Part shown: positions 17,199 through 26,746 of the stretch, piece by piece
Layout: each line of letters opens with the position of its first letter
Position numbering within the stretch: the stretch's first letter is position 1
DNA from: Sediminibacillus massiliensis
Lineage (GTDB): Bacteria; Bacillota; Bacilli; Bacillales; Amphibacillaceae
Length of the DNA: 64,000 bases
Assembly: GCF_900156915.1 (NCBI RefSeq)
Contig: NZ_LT732535.1
Coordinates: 1,451,823-1,515,822, forward strand
Direction: 5' to 3'
Notes under the pieces: model-generated
What the model was told of the DNA's origin: nothing
Database searches by the model: none
Seen by the model: the letters and a program-made list of their open reading frames with translations, nothing else
Position numbers and translations under genes: made by a program

Positions 17199-17875
17199 AA
17201 ACTGCGACATAACTGGCTTCACTAAACGTGACTTCCTCCATCCTTTTCGGATTGAGTGATGGTCCAGCGCTGCGGAAAAAAACTCGCTTTCCGGGGTCTT
17301 CGGAAGCTGCTCTTCCCCCAGGACTTTGAAAAGACATTCATGCATTTACACCGCACGCAGAAAATCGAACTTTATTTTCAAGGAGTGTCGCATTTTTCCT
17401 CCGCTTTAGATAGATATCTGATCAAGTGATAAGTGGTTCTAAGTTATGTCTAACATAGGGTATTCCTAACCAAAATACATAAAGCTTCTAACAGCGTAGG
17501 AAGAACACGCAGAATCCTTGAAAATACAAATCGATTTTCTTCGTGCGATGTCTTGCTGTCGAAGCTTTCCTTATCCTGTGGGAACAGCGTAAGGTCTTCG
17601 ATGGGGCGAGGAATCGCAGTCCCACGAGTCCGATACCCCGCGTGATGGGTCTGCGTCTTCCAGTTAAGCTTCAGAGCAAATTCCTCGACCCATGGTTTTC
17701 GGTGGGACGAGGAATCGCAGTCCCAAAGGGAGCAAGGAAGCTTATTCAAGTAGTCACCTGGCTGAGGCCGTGCCCATGGAAAGCGAAGTGTTCTGTCGCA
17801 GCGGGTATATCAACTTCACTATCATCAGAACAAGAGGAAGCTTCCCTTGAATGAATTTTCACTATGTCGCAGTTT
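17199..17875 (+). mobile_element. MITE-like interspersed repeat, copy A (677 bp)
   Basis: Bounded by 13-bp terminal inverted repeats AAACTGCGACATA/TATGTCGCAGTTT. Just inside are GATTGAGTG, CCAGCGCTGCGG and a later CCGTGCCCATGGAAAGCG block shared with copies B and C. It is the longest copy; an 18-bp word CGAGGAATCGCAGTCCCA occurs twice inside it (17607 and 17708). Open frames within it are short, do not match those in the other copies and lack convincing starts, so I read it as non-coding. It lies between hxlB and the HxlR-type gene. Confidence 0.75.
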
Positions 17876-18056
17876 GCCTCAACTGTAATATTCTTACACT
17901 CTATTTCGGTGGGACATATGCACTGACCAAGTAGCTGTAAGATTTTTGTATAAACAAATTTCTTGTGTTTCTTTTTCAGCTTAATATAATATTTAACATA
18001 ATCAGAAACATTGCTTTTGATTTGGTGAAGATGCGCAATTTATTGTGGAGGGCTTT

Positions 18057-18425
18057 ATGATGGGAAGAATAGATGCAAAAACATTCAACTGCGAAAAAGA
18101 ATTAACCCTGCATATCATCGGCGGTAAATGGAAAATGCTGATTATGTGGCATCTTGGCAAGTCGGGAACAAAACGGTTCGGCGAACTAAAATCCCTGATC
18201 CCCGACATAACGCAAAGAATGCTGACAAACCAATTACGGGAACTGGAGGAAGATAAAATTATCCACCGTGAAGTTTATCCCGTTGTACCTCCAAAGGTCG
18301 AATATTCCCTGACAGAACACGGCGAGAGCCTCATGCCGATTCTTGACGCCATGTATGACTGGGGCCGAAACTATATGAATACCGTAACCAAGGACCATAT
18401 TGAAATAAAAGAATCCTATATATAG
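18057..18425 (+). CDS. HxlR-family transcriptional regulator
   Basis: A 122-residue winged helix-turn-helix protein of the HxlR/MarR-like type: [22 protein letters not shown] near the start, then [30 protein letters not shown] and the wing segment [11 protein letters not shown]. HxlR activates hxlAB in response to formaldehyde in B. subtilis, where it is divergent; here it lies downstream on the same strand behind a repeat element. The ATG at 18057 follows TGGAGGG at short spacing; an in-frame ATG follows at 18060. Other HxlR-family functions cannot be excluded. Confidence 0.88.
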   Translation: MMGRIDAKTFNCEKELTLHIIGGKWKMLIMWHLGKSGTKRFGELKSLIPDITQRMLTNQLRELEEDKIIHREVYPVVPPKVEYSLTEHGESLMPILDAMYDWGRNYMNTVTKDHIEIKESYI

Positions 18426-18428
18426 CCA

Positions 18429-18463
18429 GGAAAAGACTCCATTTACCGGGTCTTTTCTTTTTT
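18429..18463 (+). terminator. Terminator of the HxlR-type gene
   Basis: Hairpin GAAAAGAC/GTCTTTTC (about 18430-18457), then a T-rich run. Confidence 0.85.
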
Positions 18464-18471
18464 ATTATGTA

Positions 18472-18636
18472 TTATAATCTGGTAAAGTCCTTTTCTTCAT
18501 CAATCTTCTCTTTCACTTCTTTCCTCCATGATTCCAGACGGTTAATTTTTCTAACAGTCAACAAAGACAATAGAGTTAGCATGATATATTTAACCTGATC
18601 AGCCTGGCTGTTCTGCTCAATGATTCTATTGTGCAT
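18472..18636 (-). CDS. Small charged protein, function unknown
   Basis: A 54-residue frame starting at the ATG 18634-18636, six bases after AGGAGGG. The product has a short hydrophobic stretch (YIMLTLLSLLTV) followed by a basic/acidic helix (NRLESWRKEVKEKIDEEKDF), so it may attach to the membrane or a partner protein. No family was recognised. The strong ribosome site is the main support. Confidence 0.55.
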   Translation of the reverse strand: MHNRIIEQNSQADQVKYIMLTLLSLLTVRKINRLESWRKEVKEKIDEEKDFTRL

Positions 18637-18757
18637 ATAAATCCCTCCTCTGTTACTTGTATCATACTGGTATTCCAAGTATTTTAAAAGACCGTATCAT
18701 TAAATGAATAGATATAAAGAAAAACTACAGGAGAAAATAAGTCCTCCCATAGTTCTT

Positions 18758-20299
18758 CTATTTTTTGTTCAATTCCTTGCTGATCCTCTTGAATCTCTTT
18801 ATGTCAGCCTTCCGGATTGGCAACGGTTCTTCTGCCAATAGTTTGATAATCGCGACCATCAGCAACAATAAGATAATGGTGAATGGCAAAGCAGCAATTA
18901 AGGAAGCAGTCTGCAGCGCCTGCAAACCACCGGCAAACAGCAGAACACCGGCAATTGCCGACATGAGGATACCCCATACAAACTTGGCATACTTTGGTGG
19001 ATGAATACTGCCATAAGAAGTCATGCTGCCCAAGATATAGGTCGCAGAATCGGCAGAAGTGACAAGAAATGTAAAAATGAGCAGAATGGATAAAATCGAC
19101 ATGAACATTGTCAGAGGAAGGTTATCAAACAATGCAAATAATGCTGTCGTAACATCTCCATTTACTGCTTCGGCAATGGCAGTTCCCTGATTCAAGTCAT
19201 ACCATAACGCCGTTCCTCCGAAACCAGCAATCCATAAACATGCAATGAGCGGAGGGATAACCATTACGCCAAGTATGTACTGGCGTATCGTCCTGCCTCT
19301 TGATACCCTGGCCACAAAAGCCCCCACATATGGCGACCAGGCAATGGCCCAAGCCCAGTAGAATATCGTCCAGTCGCGTACCCAAGTCCCTTCTTTATAT
19401 GGCTGCATACGGAAACTGTATTGAACGAAATTAGCGAAATAATCTCCAATTCCTAAAGTAAATGTCTCCAAAATGAACACTGTCGGACCGAACAAAAAGA
19501 CAAATACCAGCAGTCCCAATGCCAGACCGAGATTCAAGTTGCTCAAATAGCGGATACCTTTGTCAAGGCCTGTTGCGGAAGACAACATATAGGCAACCAA
19601 TAGAATAACGATAATAACAATTTGAACAAAACCTGAATTCCCGATTCCCAGAACAGAATTTAATCCCCCATTCATTTGGAGGACGCCAAGCCCTAAGGAA
19701 GTCGCAATTCCCATGACTGTGGCAATCACGGCAAGGGAGTCAATGATTCCCTTTACAACAGGCTTTTTGCCTACCACAGGCTCGAGAGCTGTGGAAATAA
19801 GCCCGTTCTTTTCCTTTCTAAACTGGAGAAAGCCGACAACGAGCCCGACGATGGCAAATACTGACCACTGACTGACACCCCAGTGAAAAAAAGCATAACC
19901 CATGGCTACTCTGGCGGCTTCTTCTGTTTGTCCTTCCATACCTTGAAAAGGTGTTGAGAAAAAATGGCTCATCGGTTCTGCGACTCCCCAGAATACAAGT
20001 CCTACTCCAAATCCGGCCGAGAAGAGCATTCCCACCCAGGTGAAAAAAGGAAACTCAGGCCGTTCTTGTTCGCCTCCCAGCCGGATTGCTCCATATTTGC
20101 TGACAGCAAGACCAACCAGGAAAATGATCAAAATAAACACCCCGAACAAATACAACCAGCCAAAGTTGATGGCAGTAAAATCGAACAATCTACTGGCGAT
20201 TTCTCCAAACTGTTCTGGCATGGCCGCCCCTGTTATCACTAATAAAGAAATGATCACTGCCGACACGGTAAATACAGGGTTTTTCCATATGTTCTTCAT
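18758..20299 (-). CDS. opuD: BCCT-family glycine betaine transporter
   Basis: Sodium-coupled, twelve-span importer of betaine-type osmolytes. The 513-residue protein shows the BCCT signatures FTWVGMLFSAGFGVGLVFWG near the N-terminus and the tryptophan-rich FYWAWAIAWSPYVGAFVAR around residue 310. The length and the modest cytoplasmic tails fit OpuD. An AAAGGAGGG site precedes the ATG. Substrate specificity (betaine, not choline or ectoine) is inferred. Its presence fits a salt-adapted organism. Confidence 0.92.
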   Translation of the reverse strand: MKNIWKNPVFTVSAVIISLLVITGAAMPEQFGEIASRLFDFTAINFGWLYLFGVFILIIFLVGLAVSKYGAIRLGGEQERPEFPFFTWVGMLFSAGFGVGLVFWGVAEPMSHFFSTPFQGMEGQTEEAARVAMGYAFFHWGVSQWSVFAIVGLVVGFLQFRKEKNGLISTALEPVVGKKPVVKGIIDSLAVIATVMGIATSLGLGVLQMNGGLNSVLGIGNSGFVQIVIIVILLVAYMLSSATGLDKGIRYLSNLNLGLALGLLVFVFLFGPTVFILETFTLGIGDYFANFVQYSFRMQPYKEGTWVRDWTIFYWAWAIAWSPYVGAFVARVSRGRTIRQYILGVMVIPPLIACLWIAGFGGTALWYDLNQGTAIAEAVNGDVTTALFALFDNLPLTMFMSILSILLIFTFLVTSADSATYILGSMTSYGSIHPPKYAKFVWGILMSAIAGVLLFAGGLQALQTASLIAALPFTIILLLLMVAIIKLLAEEPLPIRKADIKRFKRISKELNKK

Positions 20300-20382
20300 T
20301 GTCTGCCCTCCTTTATTTCACAATCGCTTTTCTATTCTTTCCTAACAACACATCCTTATGAGCCGTTTGACTTCAATCCCAT

Positions 20383-20409
20383 AAAAAAACACCTTTTTTG
20401 TAAAGGTGT
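20383..20409 (-). terminator. Terminator of galU
   Basis: Hairpin ACACCTTT/AAAGGTGT (20389-20396 with 20402-20409), followed on the minus strand by a T-run from the A-run at 20383-20388. Confidence 0.85.
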
Positions 20410-20536
20410 CTAATTGGACGATAAACTTTTTGATCGTTACATCAGTAATCAGTAATGATTGTCTTCTCTGCTCACGGTTTTGGTATTTTGTTCTCCTCGG
20501 TCAGACTCCAGAACATTAACCTTTATCCCCAGTAAG

Positions 20537-21361
20537 TCAGCTTTTTTGCCCATTTTGGTACATATATTCGTTTAATGCCAAATATTCTTCGAATGAGCCG
20601 ATGTCAAAACGTTTGCCTTCGATTACTTTTCCAAAGCATGGTTGATCCTTAATCAACATCCGGATGGCGTCTGTCAGTTGTATTTCTCCGCCGGCACCCG
20701 GCTTAACTTGCTCTAGATAAGAAAAGATGTCCGGGTTCAAGAGATACCGGCCGATCACCGCCATTCGGGAAGGTGGGTCTTTCAACGGTTTTTCTACAAT
20801 ATCCATGATTTTATAAAGACTCTCTTCTTTTTGTTCCGCTTTGACAACCCCGTATTTGTGTAGTCGTTCCAGCGGAATCTCCTTCAATGCCAATACATTG
20901 CCTTTGTGTTTGTTCCTAATCTCTACTAGTTGGGAAAGCCCCGAGGTTTTCCCGTTGACGATTATATCATCCGGAAGCAGTATGGCAAACGGATCATTTC
21001 CCGCGAACGACTTCCCTAACAGCACTGCATCACCGAGCCCTCTCGCATATGGCTGTCGAACATAGTGAATGTTTACAGCGGGCGGTTCCTGTTCATCCAA
21101 TAAATGTGATTTATTGACTTTTTTCAAATGACTTTCCAGCTCCACAGATCTGTCAAAATAGTCGATAATCACATTTTTCCGCCTTGAAACGATGATTAAT
21201 ATTTCTTCTATTCCGGCCTCGACCGCCTCTTCCACTACAATTTGTATGGCGGGTTTATTCCAGACAGGAAACATTTCCTTGGGGACTGCTTTCGTTATCG
21301 GCAGACTTCTTGTTCCATAGCCAGCTGCCGGGATAATCGCCTTCTTGACCACAGAAATCAC
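20537..21361 (-). CDS. galU: UTP-glucose-1-phosphate uridylyltransferase
   Basis: Makes UDP-glucose from UTP and glucose 1-phosphate. The 274-residue protein starts with the nucleotide-binding signature AAGYGTRSLPITKAVPKEM and carries VEKP and GGEIQLTDAI segments typical of GalU/GtaB. It starts at a GTG with GGAG about nine bases ahead; a second GTG four codons later is possible. It is divergent from ugd, which uses its product. Confidence 0.95.
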   Translation of the reverse strand: MISVVKKAIIPAAGYGTRSLPITKAVPKEMFPVWNKPAIQIVVEEAVEAGIEEILIIVSRRKNVIIDYFDRSVELESHLKKVNKSHLLDEQEPPAVNIHYVRQPYARGLGDAVLLGKSFAGNDPFAILLPDDIIVNGKTSGLSQLVEIRNKHKGNVLALKEIPLERLHKYGVVKAEQKEESLYKIMDIVEKPLKDPPSRMAVIGRYLLNPDIFSYLEQVKPGAGGEIQLTDAIRMLIKDQPCFGKVIEGKRFDIGSFEEYLALNEYMYQNGQKS

Positions 21362-21534
21362 CCCGCTTTCTCCTTTTATTATTAAGATATTGTAAATTTT
21401 TTGTTATGTAACGGCCCTCGGGAAAAATGGTTTGTTTTCTCAATTTGGATGTTTTTGTGCGGCTATAGGAGACAAATGCACACAACGATTAATAAATTAT
21501 TAGAAGATACTCTAAGACAGAAAGGGTTCTTACT

Positions 21535-22836
21535 ATGAATATTTCCATCATTGGCATTGGCTACGTCGGATTGACGACGGCAGCTTTTTTATCTTCGCTG
21601 GGACATAAGGTATTCTGTGTCGACAAGGACAGCAAGAAAATCACTCAATTACTAAAAGGAAAGATGCCTGTTTACGAACCGGGATTGGAAGAACTCATCC
21701 ATAAAAACAGAAGGCAGTTGATTTTCACGACAAATCTCGATAGAGCGGCAAAGGAAAGCTCTGCCGTCTTTATTACAGTCGGAACGCCGTCTAAAGAGGA
21801 TGGAAGCACAGACCTCTCTTATATTTATTCCGTCGTAGACGAATTGGCAGGTTTGATTAACAAGGAAACGTTAATTATTGTGAAGAGCACAGTCCCTCCG
21901 GGAACAACCCATGAAGTGAAAAATCGTTTTGCCGAGAACGGAATATCTCCAGAGAAAATCCGAGTGGCAGCAAATCCGGAATTCCTGCGTGAAGGGTCTG
22001 CTGTAAATGACATGTTCCATCCAGACCGCACTATCATCGGATTGGAACCAGATGACTCCCGTTCCTTGGCTGAAATGAAAGATGTTTATAAGGAGTACGA
22101 GGACACTTTTCTCGTAACAAGTATTCCTGGAGCAGAATTAATCAAGTATGCTTCAAACGCTTTTCTCGCGGCCAAGATTTCGTTTATCAACGAAATAGCC
22201 AGGATTTGCGATCATTATGACGTGGATATTATGGATGTAGCGACAGGAATGGGAAAAGACGAGCGGATCGGCGGACGATTTTTACATGCCGGGCTGGGTT
22301 ATGGCGGTTCTTGTTTTCCGAAAGATGTCAGCTCGCTCTGCCATCTTGCAATCAAACACAACGGCAGTTCACCGATTTTGGAAGCTGTTCAACAAATAAA
22401 CCAGTCACAAGTCGATTACTTTATCGATAAAATTCAGGCACGATTTCCGAAAGCAGCCAATACCTCCTTGACCGTTTGGGGAATCGCCTTCAAACCTAAC
22501 ACGGATGACATCCGGTTTTCACAGGCTGTTAGTCTTATTCAGAAACTGGCAGAAAAAGGGTACAAAGTTAAATGTTACGACCCGGTAGCCAAGCTTCCTG
22601 ACATCCCCGAAAATGTAAGCGTTTTGGATAATAAGGAGACAGCTGTTAGAAATTCCGATGGATTGATCATTGCTACAGACTGGGATGAATTCAAAAACCT
22701 GGATTTAGGAAGGATTTCCAGAATAATGAAGGGAAATGTAGTCTTCGATGCCCGAAATTGCGTAGATCCCGCCAAAGTCTTACAAACAGGGATGGATTAT
22801 ATCGGCATCGGACGAAGATTAGAAAGAAAGGACTGA
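21535..22836 (+). CDS. ugd: UDP-glucose 6-dehydrogenase
   Basis: Oxidises UDP-glucose to UDP-glucuronate with NAD, a precursor of acidic cell-surface polysaccharides such as teichuronic acid. The 433-residue protein has the Rossmann start IIGIGYVGLTTAAFLSSLGH, the EFLREGSA substrate loop and the catalytic cysteine in GYGGSCFPKD. The neighbouring galU supplies the substrate. No glycosyltransferases lie nearby, so the final polymer is unknown. Confidence 0.95.
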   Translation: MNISIIGIGYVGLTTAAFLSSLGHKVFCVDKDSKKITQLLKGKMPVYEPGLEELIHKNRRQLIFTTNLDRAAKESSAVFITVGTPSKEDGSTDLSYIYSVVDELAGLINKETLIIVKSTVPPGTTHEVKNRFAENGISPEKIRVAANPEFLREGSAVNDMFHPDRTIIGLEPDDSRSLAEMKDVYKEYEDTFLVTSIPGAELIKYASNAFLAAKISFINEIARICDHYDVDIMDVATGMGKDERIGGRFLHAGLGYGGSCFPKDVSSLCHLAIKHNGSSPILEAVQQINQSQVDYFIDKIQARFPKAANTSLTVWGIAFKPNTDDIRFSQAVSLIQKLAEKGYKVKCYDPVAKLPDIPENVSVLDNKETAVRNSDGLIIATDWDEFKNLDLGRISRIMKGNVVFDARNCVDPAKVLQTGMDYIGIGRRLERKD

Positions 22837-22883
22837 CCAAAGTAATCCATCGTTGCATGAACATTGGAGCTTTAGGTCATTTC

Positions 22884-22930
22884 AGACACAGAAAGACCGG
22901 TCCATTGATAGGGCCGGTCTTTCTGTGTCT
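22884..22930. terminator. Bidirectional terminator between ugd and the GNAT gene
   Basis: A 17-bp perfect inverted repeat (22884-22900 with 22914-22930) between convergent genes; its right arm contains the stop of the GNAT gene. Confidence 0.92.
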
Positions 22931-23429
22931 ATATTTTCAACCGGAAAGCTTTCACGACTATCCCGTCATCTGCCGGTTCGAAATCATATTCGGGCACTCT
23001 TTCAAAACCTAGCCTTTCATACAAGCTGATGGCTTCTGTCATGAAGGAACCGGTATGGAGTCCGATCGAATGGAAGCCTTTCTGCTTAGCCCTCCTGATA
23101 CATTCCTTGATCAATGCTGTGGCGACACCTTTCCCCCTTGCTTGGGGAGAAACAGCGAGTACTCGTATTTCCGGATAGGCGATTTCCTCGACATAGCCAT
23201 CATATGCATTGGCATTAGCAGGAAACAAAGCGACACTTCCGGCAATATCATTATCCAATTCGGCTACGATAAGTTCGACCCCGGCACCTTTGTCTGCGTC
23301 TGAAGTAATCGCCTGCTTCAAAGCCTGCCAGTGTTCTTTGTTGACCTTCAGCGTATGATCCTCATATGCTTTCACTCTTTGTTCCCGTATAACGGCCAGT
23401 TCTGCGGGCCTGGCATCACGTATTTTCAT
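22929..23429 (-). CDS. GNAT-family N-acetyltransferase
   Basis: A 166-residue single GNAT domain. Motif A, VLAVSPQARGKGVATALIKE, binds the pyrophosphate of acetyl-CoA; a late SLYERLGFERV segment is typical. The acceptor is unknown. It starts 15 bp after the stop of the glutathionyl-hydroquinone-reductase-like gene and is probably co-transcribed with it. Confidence 0.88.
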   Translation of the reverse strand: MKIRDARPAELAVIREQRVKAYEDHTLKVNKEHWQALKQAITSDADKGAGVELIVAELDNDIAGSVALFPANANAYDGYVEEIAYPEIRVLAVSPQARGKGVATALIKECIRRAKQKGFHSIGLHTGSFMTEAISLYERLGFERVPEYDFEPADDGIVVKAFRLKI

Positions 23430-23444
23430 TTCTATTCGCTCTCC

Positions 23445-24491
23445 CTACTCTTTCACTAAAAATTTCCCTTCCCTGCTGCTTAGATGCTCCCGTTCATGCG
23501 GTAAATCCCAACCTGATAAATCCGGCCCTTTCGGAAGGATTTTCGCTTCGGATTTATCAGGATTAATGGTAATCGACAGGTGATAATGACGCTTGATTGC
23601 ATCAAAGTCTGTCGTGTCGCCAAAACCTGGTGTCTGAAATAAATCGCGTGCATAAGCCCACAAATTCGGAAACTCGCGGATTAAGTTGCGGTTGGTCAGA
23701 AACGAGGTATAATAGGCTGCATCGAAACGTACCAGCGTGGTAAATAAGCGGACATCGACATCGGTTATGAAATCTCCAAGCAAAAACCTTTGCCCCGACA
23801 ACCGGTACTCCAGTTCATCCAATTTGGCAAACAGTTTATCATAAGCCAGTTCATATGCTTCTTGAGAGGCAGCAAATCCACACTTATATACCCCGTTATT
23901 GATATCATGAAAAATTTCATCACTTAACGAATTGATTTGCTCTCTCAAATAAGCTGGATATAAATTAGGAGCTTTGTCTTTATGAAATGATGCCCACGCT
24001 GTCTCCAGATAATGCGTCAAGCGGAAATAATCATTGTTGACCGCTTCTTGCGTGTGTAAATCGACCATTACAGGGACAGTCGGCCGTCCTGTGTAGTCCG
24101 GATCGGTCTTCCTGTAAATCTCGCTCAGGTAGCGGATGCCGAGGACAGGGTCGGCTCCATCATCATCCAAAGAAAATTCCCAGTCGACCCGGTCTATTCT
24201 GGGCCGGAGCGGACTGACTGTACCTAGACTGATCACACCATCCAACCCGAGGACGCTTCTGACAATTACCGCTCTGTGTGCCCATGGACATGCTGCCGAC
24301 CATAACAAACGATAGCGTCCCCCTTCAACCGGCAGCTCGCCTTCCGCTTCACCAAATGGAGTGGTAAATCGATTTGTCTGTCGTTTAAAGGAACCGTCAT
24401 TGTCAACCTCCGCTGGTTTTCCCTCTATCGAACGCTTACCGGCTTCCGTTTCCTGCTCAAATGGACAGCTTGCAGATTGTTCCTTTTCCAT
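23445..24491 (-). CDS. Glutathione S-transferase C-terminal family protein (glutathionyl-hydroquinone reductase-like)
   Basis: A 348-residue protein of the YqjG/ECM4 type. The catalytic cysteine motif WSAACPWAHR is followed by VSPLRP and an all-helical C-terminal domain with GDFITDVDVRLFTTLVRFD. Family members reduce glutathionyl-hydroquinones. Bacillaceae generally use bacillithiol in place of glutathione, so the natural thiol here is uncertain. The ATG at 24489-24491 is chosen by alignment of the conserved start; a longer frame runs to 24545. Confidence 0.82.
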   Translation of the reverse strand: MEKEQSASCPFEQETEAGKRSIEGKPAEVDNDGSFKRQTNRFTTPFGEAEGELPVEGGRYRLLWSAACPWAHRAVIVRSVLGLDGVISLGTVSPLRPRIDRVDWEFSLDDDGADPVLGIRYLSEIYRKTDPDYTGRPTVPVMVDLHTQEAVNNDYFRLTHYLETAWASFHKDKAPNLYPAYLREQINSLSDEIFHDINNGVYKCGFAASQEAYELAYDKLFAKLDELEYRLSGQRFLLGDFITDVDVRLFTTLVRFDAAYYTSFLTNRNLIREFPNLWAYARDLFQTPGFGDTTDFDAIKRHYHLSITINPDKSEAKILPKGPDLSGWDLPHEREHLSSREGKFLVKE

Positions 24492-24694
24492 CCCAAGCTC
24501 ACACCCTTTCTTTTTTATGTAAGAATATGTGTAAACACTCTTCAATATTAGTTCTTATTCTACTATACCAAACTACCGGGTGAAAAATATTACTCAGTCC
24601 ATCTTAATGGACAGGCAGGGCCATTCTGCCGTACACTTACTATATTTATAGATTAGAATACTAGAAAGTGTTGACAGGAAAGGTGTTTTAGAGC

Positions 24695-25924
24695 ATGCAG
24701 CAAAATCCAACAGGAAAAGAAAGAATGGGGCTGGCTTTATTTCTCGGTACATTGGTCATGATGGGACCCCTGAATATCGATATGTATTTACCAAGCTTTC
24801 CCGACATTGCGAAAGATCTTGGGACCAATGCTTCACTTGTACAGCTCAGTTTAACAACATGTCTGATCGGACTGGCTTTAGGTCAGGTTATCGTCGGTCC
24901 GTTGAGTGATGCCCACGGAAGACGCAAGCCACTAATGATTGGCATATTATTATTTGCCGTATCCTCCTTGATTTGTGCGTTCGCCCCTAATATCACGGTC
25001 TTGATTTTGGGCAGGTTTCTGCAAGGACTTACAGCTTCTGCCGGTGTCGTCTTGTCGCGGGCGATTGTCCGGGATGTATTCACTGGACGTGAACTCACCA
25101 AGTTTTTCGCATTATTGATGATGATCATGGCGGCGGCGCCGATGATTGCTCCGATGGCGGGTGGTGCGATTCTCCTTCTTCCATTCGCAAGCTGGCATAC
25201 GATTTTCTTTTTCTTAAGCTTTGTCGGACTTTTGATCGTATTGAATGCGGCTCTCCGTATGAAGGAAACATTACCACCTGAAAAGCGGATCCCAAGCACG
25301 ATTGGTGATTCAGTCCGGACAATGGGAAGCTTGTTGAAGGACAGGTCGTTTGTCGGTTATGCATTAATCGTCGGGTTTATCCATGGCGGAAGTTTTGCAT
25401 ATGTTTCCGGAACGCCATTTGTTTATCAGGAAATATATGGAGTATCTCCGCAGGTTTTCAGCATTTTGTTTGGAATAAATGGGCTGGCGATCATGACAGG
25501 TAGCTCGATTATCGGAAGACTCGGCGAAAAATACCATGAAAGAAATCTATTACGGGCAGCAGTCATTATTTCTGTCAGTGCCACCACATTACTGTTGATC
25601 ATGACTCTTATTAAAGGCCCGCTCGCATCGCTGGTCATCCTGATTTTCATTTATATGACCACGATTGGAATGATAGTAACCAGCAGTTTTACATTGGCGA
25701 TGGAGCATCAGGGACACCGGGCCGGAAGTGCTAGTGCAGTACTAGGACTCCTGCCGCTCTTGCTTGGTTCCATTGTATCTCCACTGATCGGCATCGATGA
25801 AACGACTGCTGTGCCGATGGGTGCCGCATTATGCATAACTTCCTTTATCGGTTTCACGGCATTTTTCACTTTAACAAAAGAAAAACAACCACATACACAA
25901 GTAAAGACCGATCCATCGAGTTGA
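24695..25924 (+). CDS. MFS drug transporter, Bcr/CflA subfamily
   Basis: A 409-residue, twelve-span proton-driven exporter. NIDMYLPSFPDIAKDL at the first span and the motif A loop GPLSDAHGRRKP are typical of Bcr/CflA proteins, which expel bicyclomycin, chloramphenicol and related compounds. The real substrate is unknown. It is divergent from the reductase/GNAT pair, with no regulator next to it. Confidence 0.9.
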   Translation: MQQNPTGKERMGLALFLGTLVMMGPLNIDMYLPSFPDIAKDLGTNASLVQLSLTTCLIGLALGQVIVGPLSDAHGRRKPLMIGILLFAVSSLICAFAPNITVLILGRFLQGLTASAGVVLSRAIVRDVFTGRELTKFFALLMMIMAAAPMIAPMAGGAILLLPFASWHTIFFFLSFVGLLIVLNAALRMKETLPPEKRIPSTIGDSVRTMGSLLKDRSFVGYALIVGFIHGGSFAYVSGTPFVYQEIYGVSPQVFSILFGINGLAIMTGSSIIGRLGEKYHERNLLRAAVIISVSATTLLLIMTLIKGPLASLVILIFIYMTTIGMIVTSSFTLAMEHQGHRAGSASAVLGLLPLLLGSIVSPLIGIDETTAVPMGAALCITSFIGFTAFFTLTKEKQPHTQVKTDPSS

Positions 25925-25939
25925 TGGTTCGGTCTTTTT
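25903..25939 (+). terminator. Terminator of the Bcr/CflA gene
   Basis: AAAGACCGA/TCGGTCTTTT hairpin whose left arm lies inside the last codons of the gene, ending in five T. Confidence 0.85.
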
Positions 25940-25997
25940 ATAGAATATATTGACCAAAGAGTCATCCTGTAAAACAAGACTCAGAAATACCATCTAG

Positions 25998-26518
25998 TCA
26001 ATCCGCTTGTTCAAAAAGGGATTCAATTGTTTGTAAATGATCTGTGCTGCTGACTATTTCATAATTGTTTAGACATTTTTCATCAAGGTCAAAGAGCACT
26101 TTTTTCGTAAGTATATGGTTCTCCTCTATCTCATTAGCAGCCAATATTTCTACTGAAAATTCTTTGTAATAGGGTTCCATATCAGGTCTCTTCTTAAGCT
26201 CTATTTTCTCAAAGTCACCCATCAACTTTGTGATCGTACCTTCTTCTTCCACTGTGATGGATTCTTCCCTCTCTGGTAGTTCACCTGAAAGATCATAAGC
26301 AGTGAGAACTATTTTTTCTACAGAATCAATTCCAGGAATGTCGTTAGAATAAACCTTCTGAAAGGTAGTGTACTGCAACTGTTTGAAAACTAATACAGCT
26401 CCGACAAAGATGACAATCATAACGAAAGCCAGTATCTTTTTCTTCTCAATAAATAAGTTCAAAAAAAATGCCAGTAAAAGGATTAAAACGCCGAACAAGA
26501 ATAAGCCAATGAAATCAA
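25998..26518 (-). CDS. Membrane-anchored protein, function unknown
   Basis: The N-terminus has two hydrophobic stretches (LFGVLILLLAFFLNLFI and ILAFVMIVIFVGAVLVF), followed by an outer or cytoplasmic domain of about 115 residues rich in Glu and Lys. No family was recognised. The first standard start is TTG at 26498, which lacks a ribosome site. A GGGAGGG at about 26529-26535 is nine to ten bases before an in-frame ATT at 26516-26518, so an unusual ATT start is likely. It is convergent with the Bcr/CflA gene. Confidence 0.62.
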
Positions 26519-26746
26519 TGATGATTATCCCTCCCGGACGAGATAAGTGCTGACAAACCCAGATTAATTTCCAAATACTTCTAATGTTATTTTACCATAT
26601 TTCTTCTTGTATGCTAGAAACGATTTAACATCTTCTACAGCTTGCTTACCTTGACATTTAATACTGTAACATTTAAGATTACATTTAGTATCGATCAGGT
26701 ACACTATTATAGATTCCTGTTAACAGTTCACCAGGAGGCCATGACA

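Noticed and set aside
17450-17854. Open frames inside repeat copy A, and similar ones at 51492-51827 and 60283-60536
   Set aside because: They do not correspond among the three copies, overlap the inverted repeats and lack good starts; judged non-coding.
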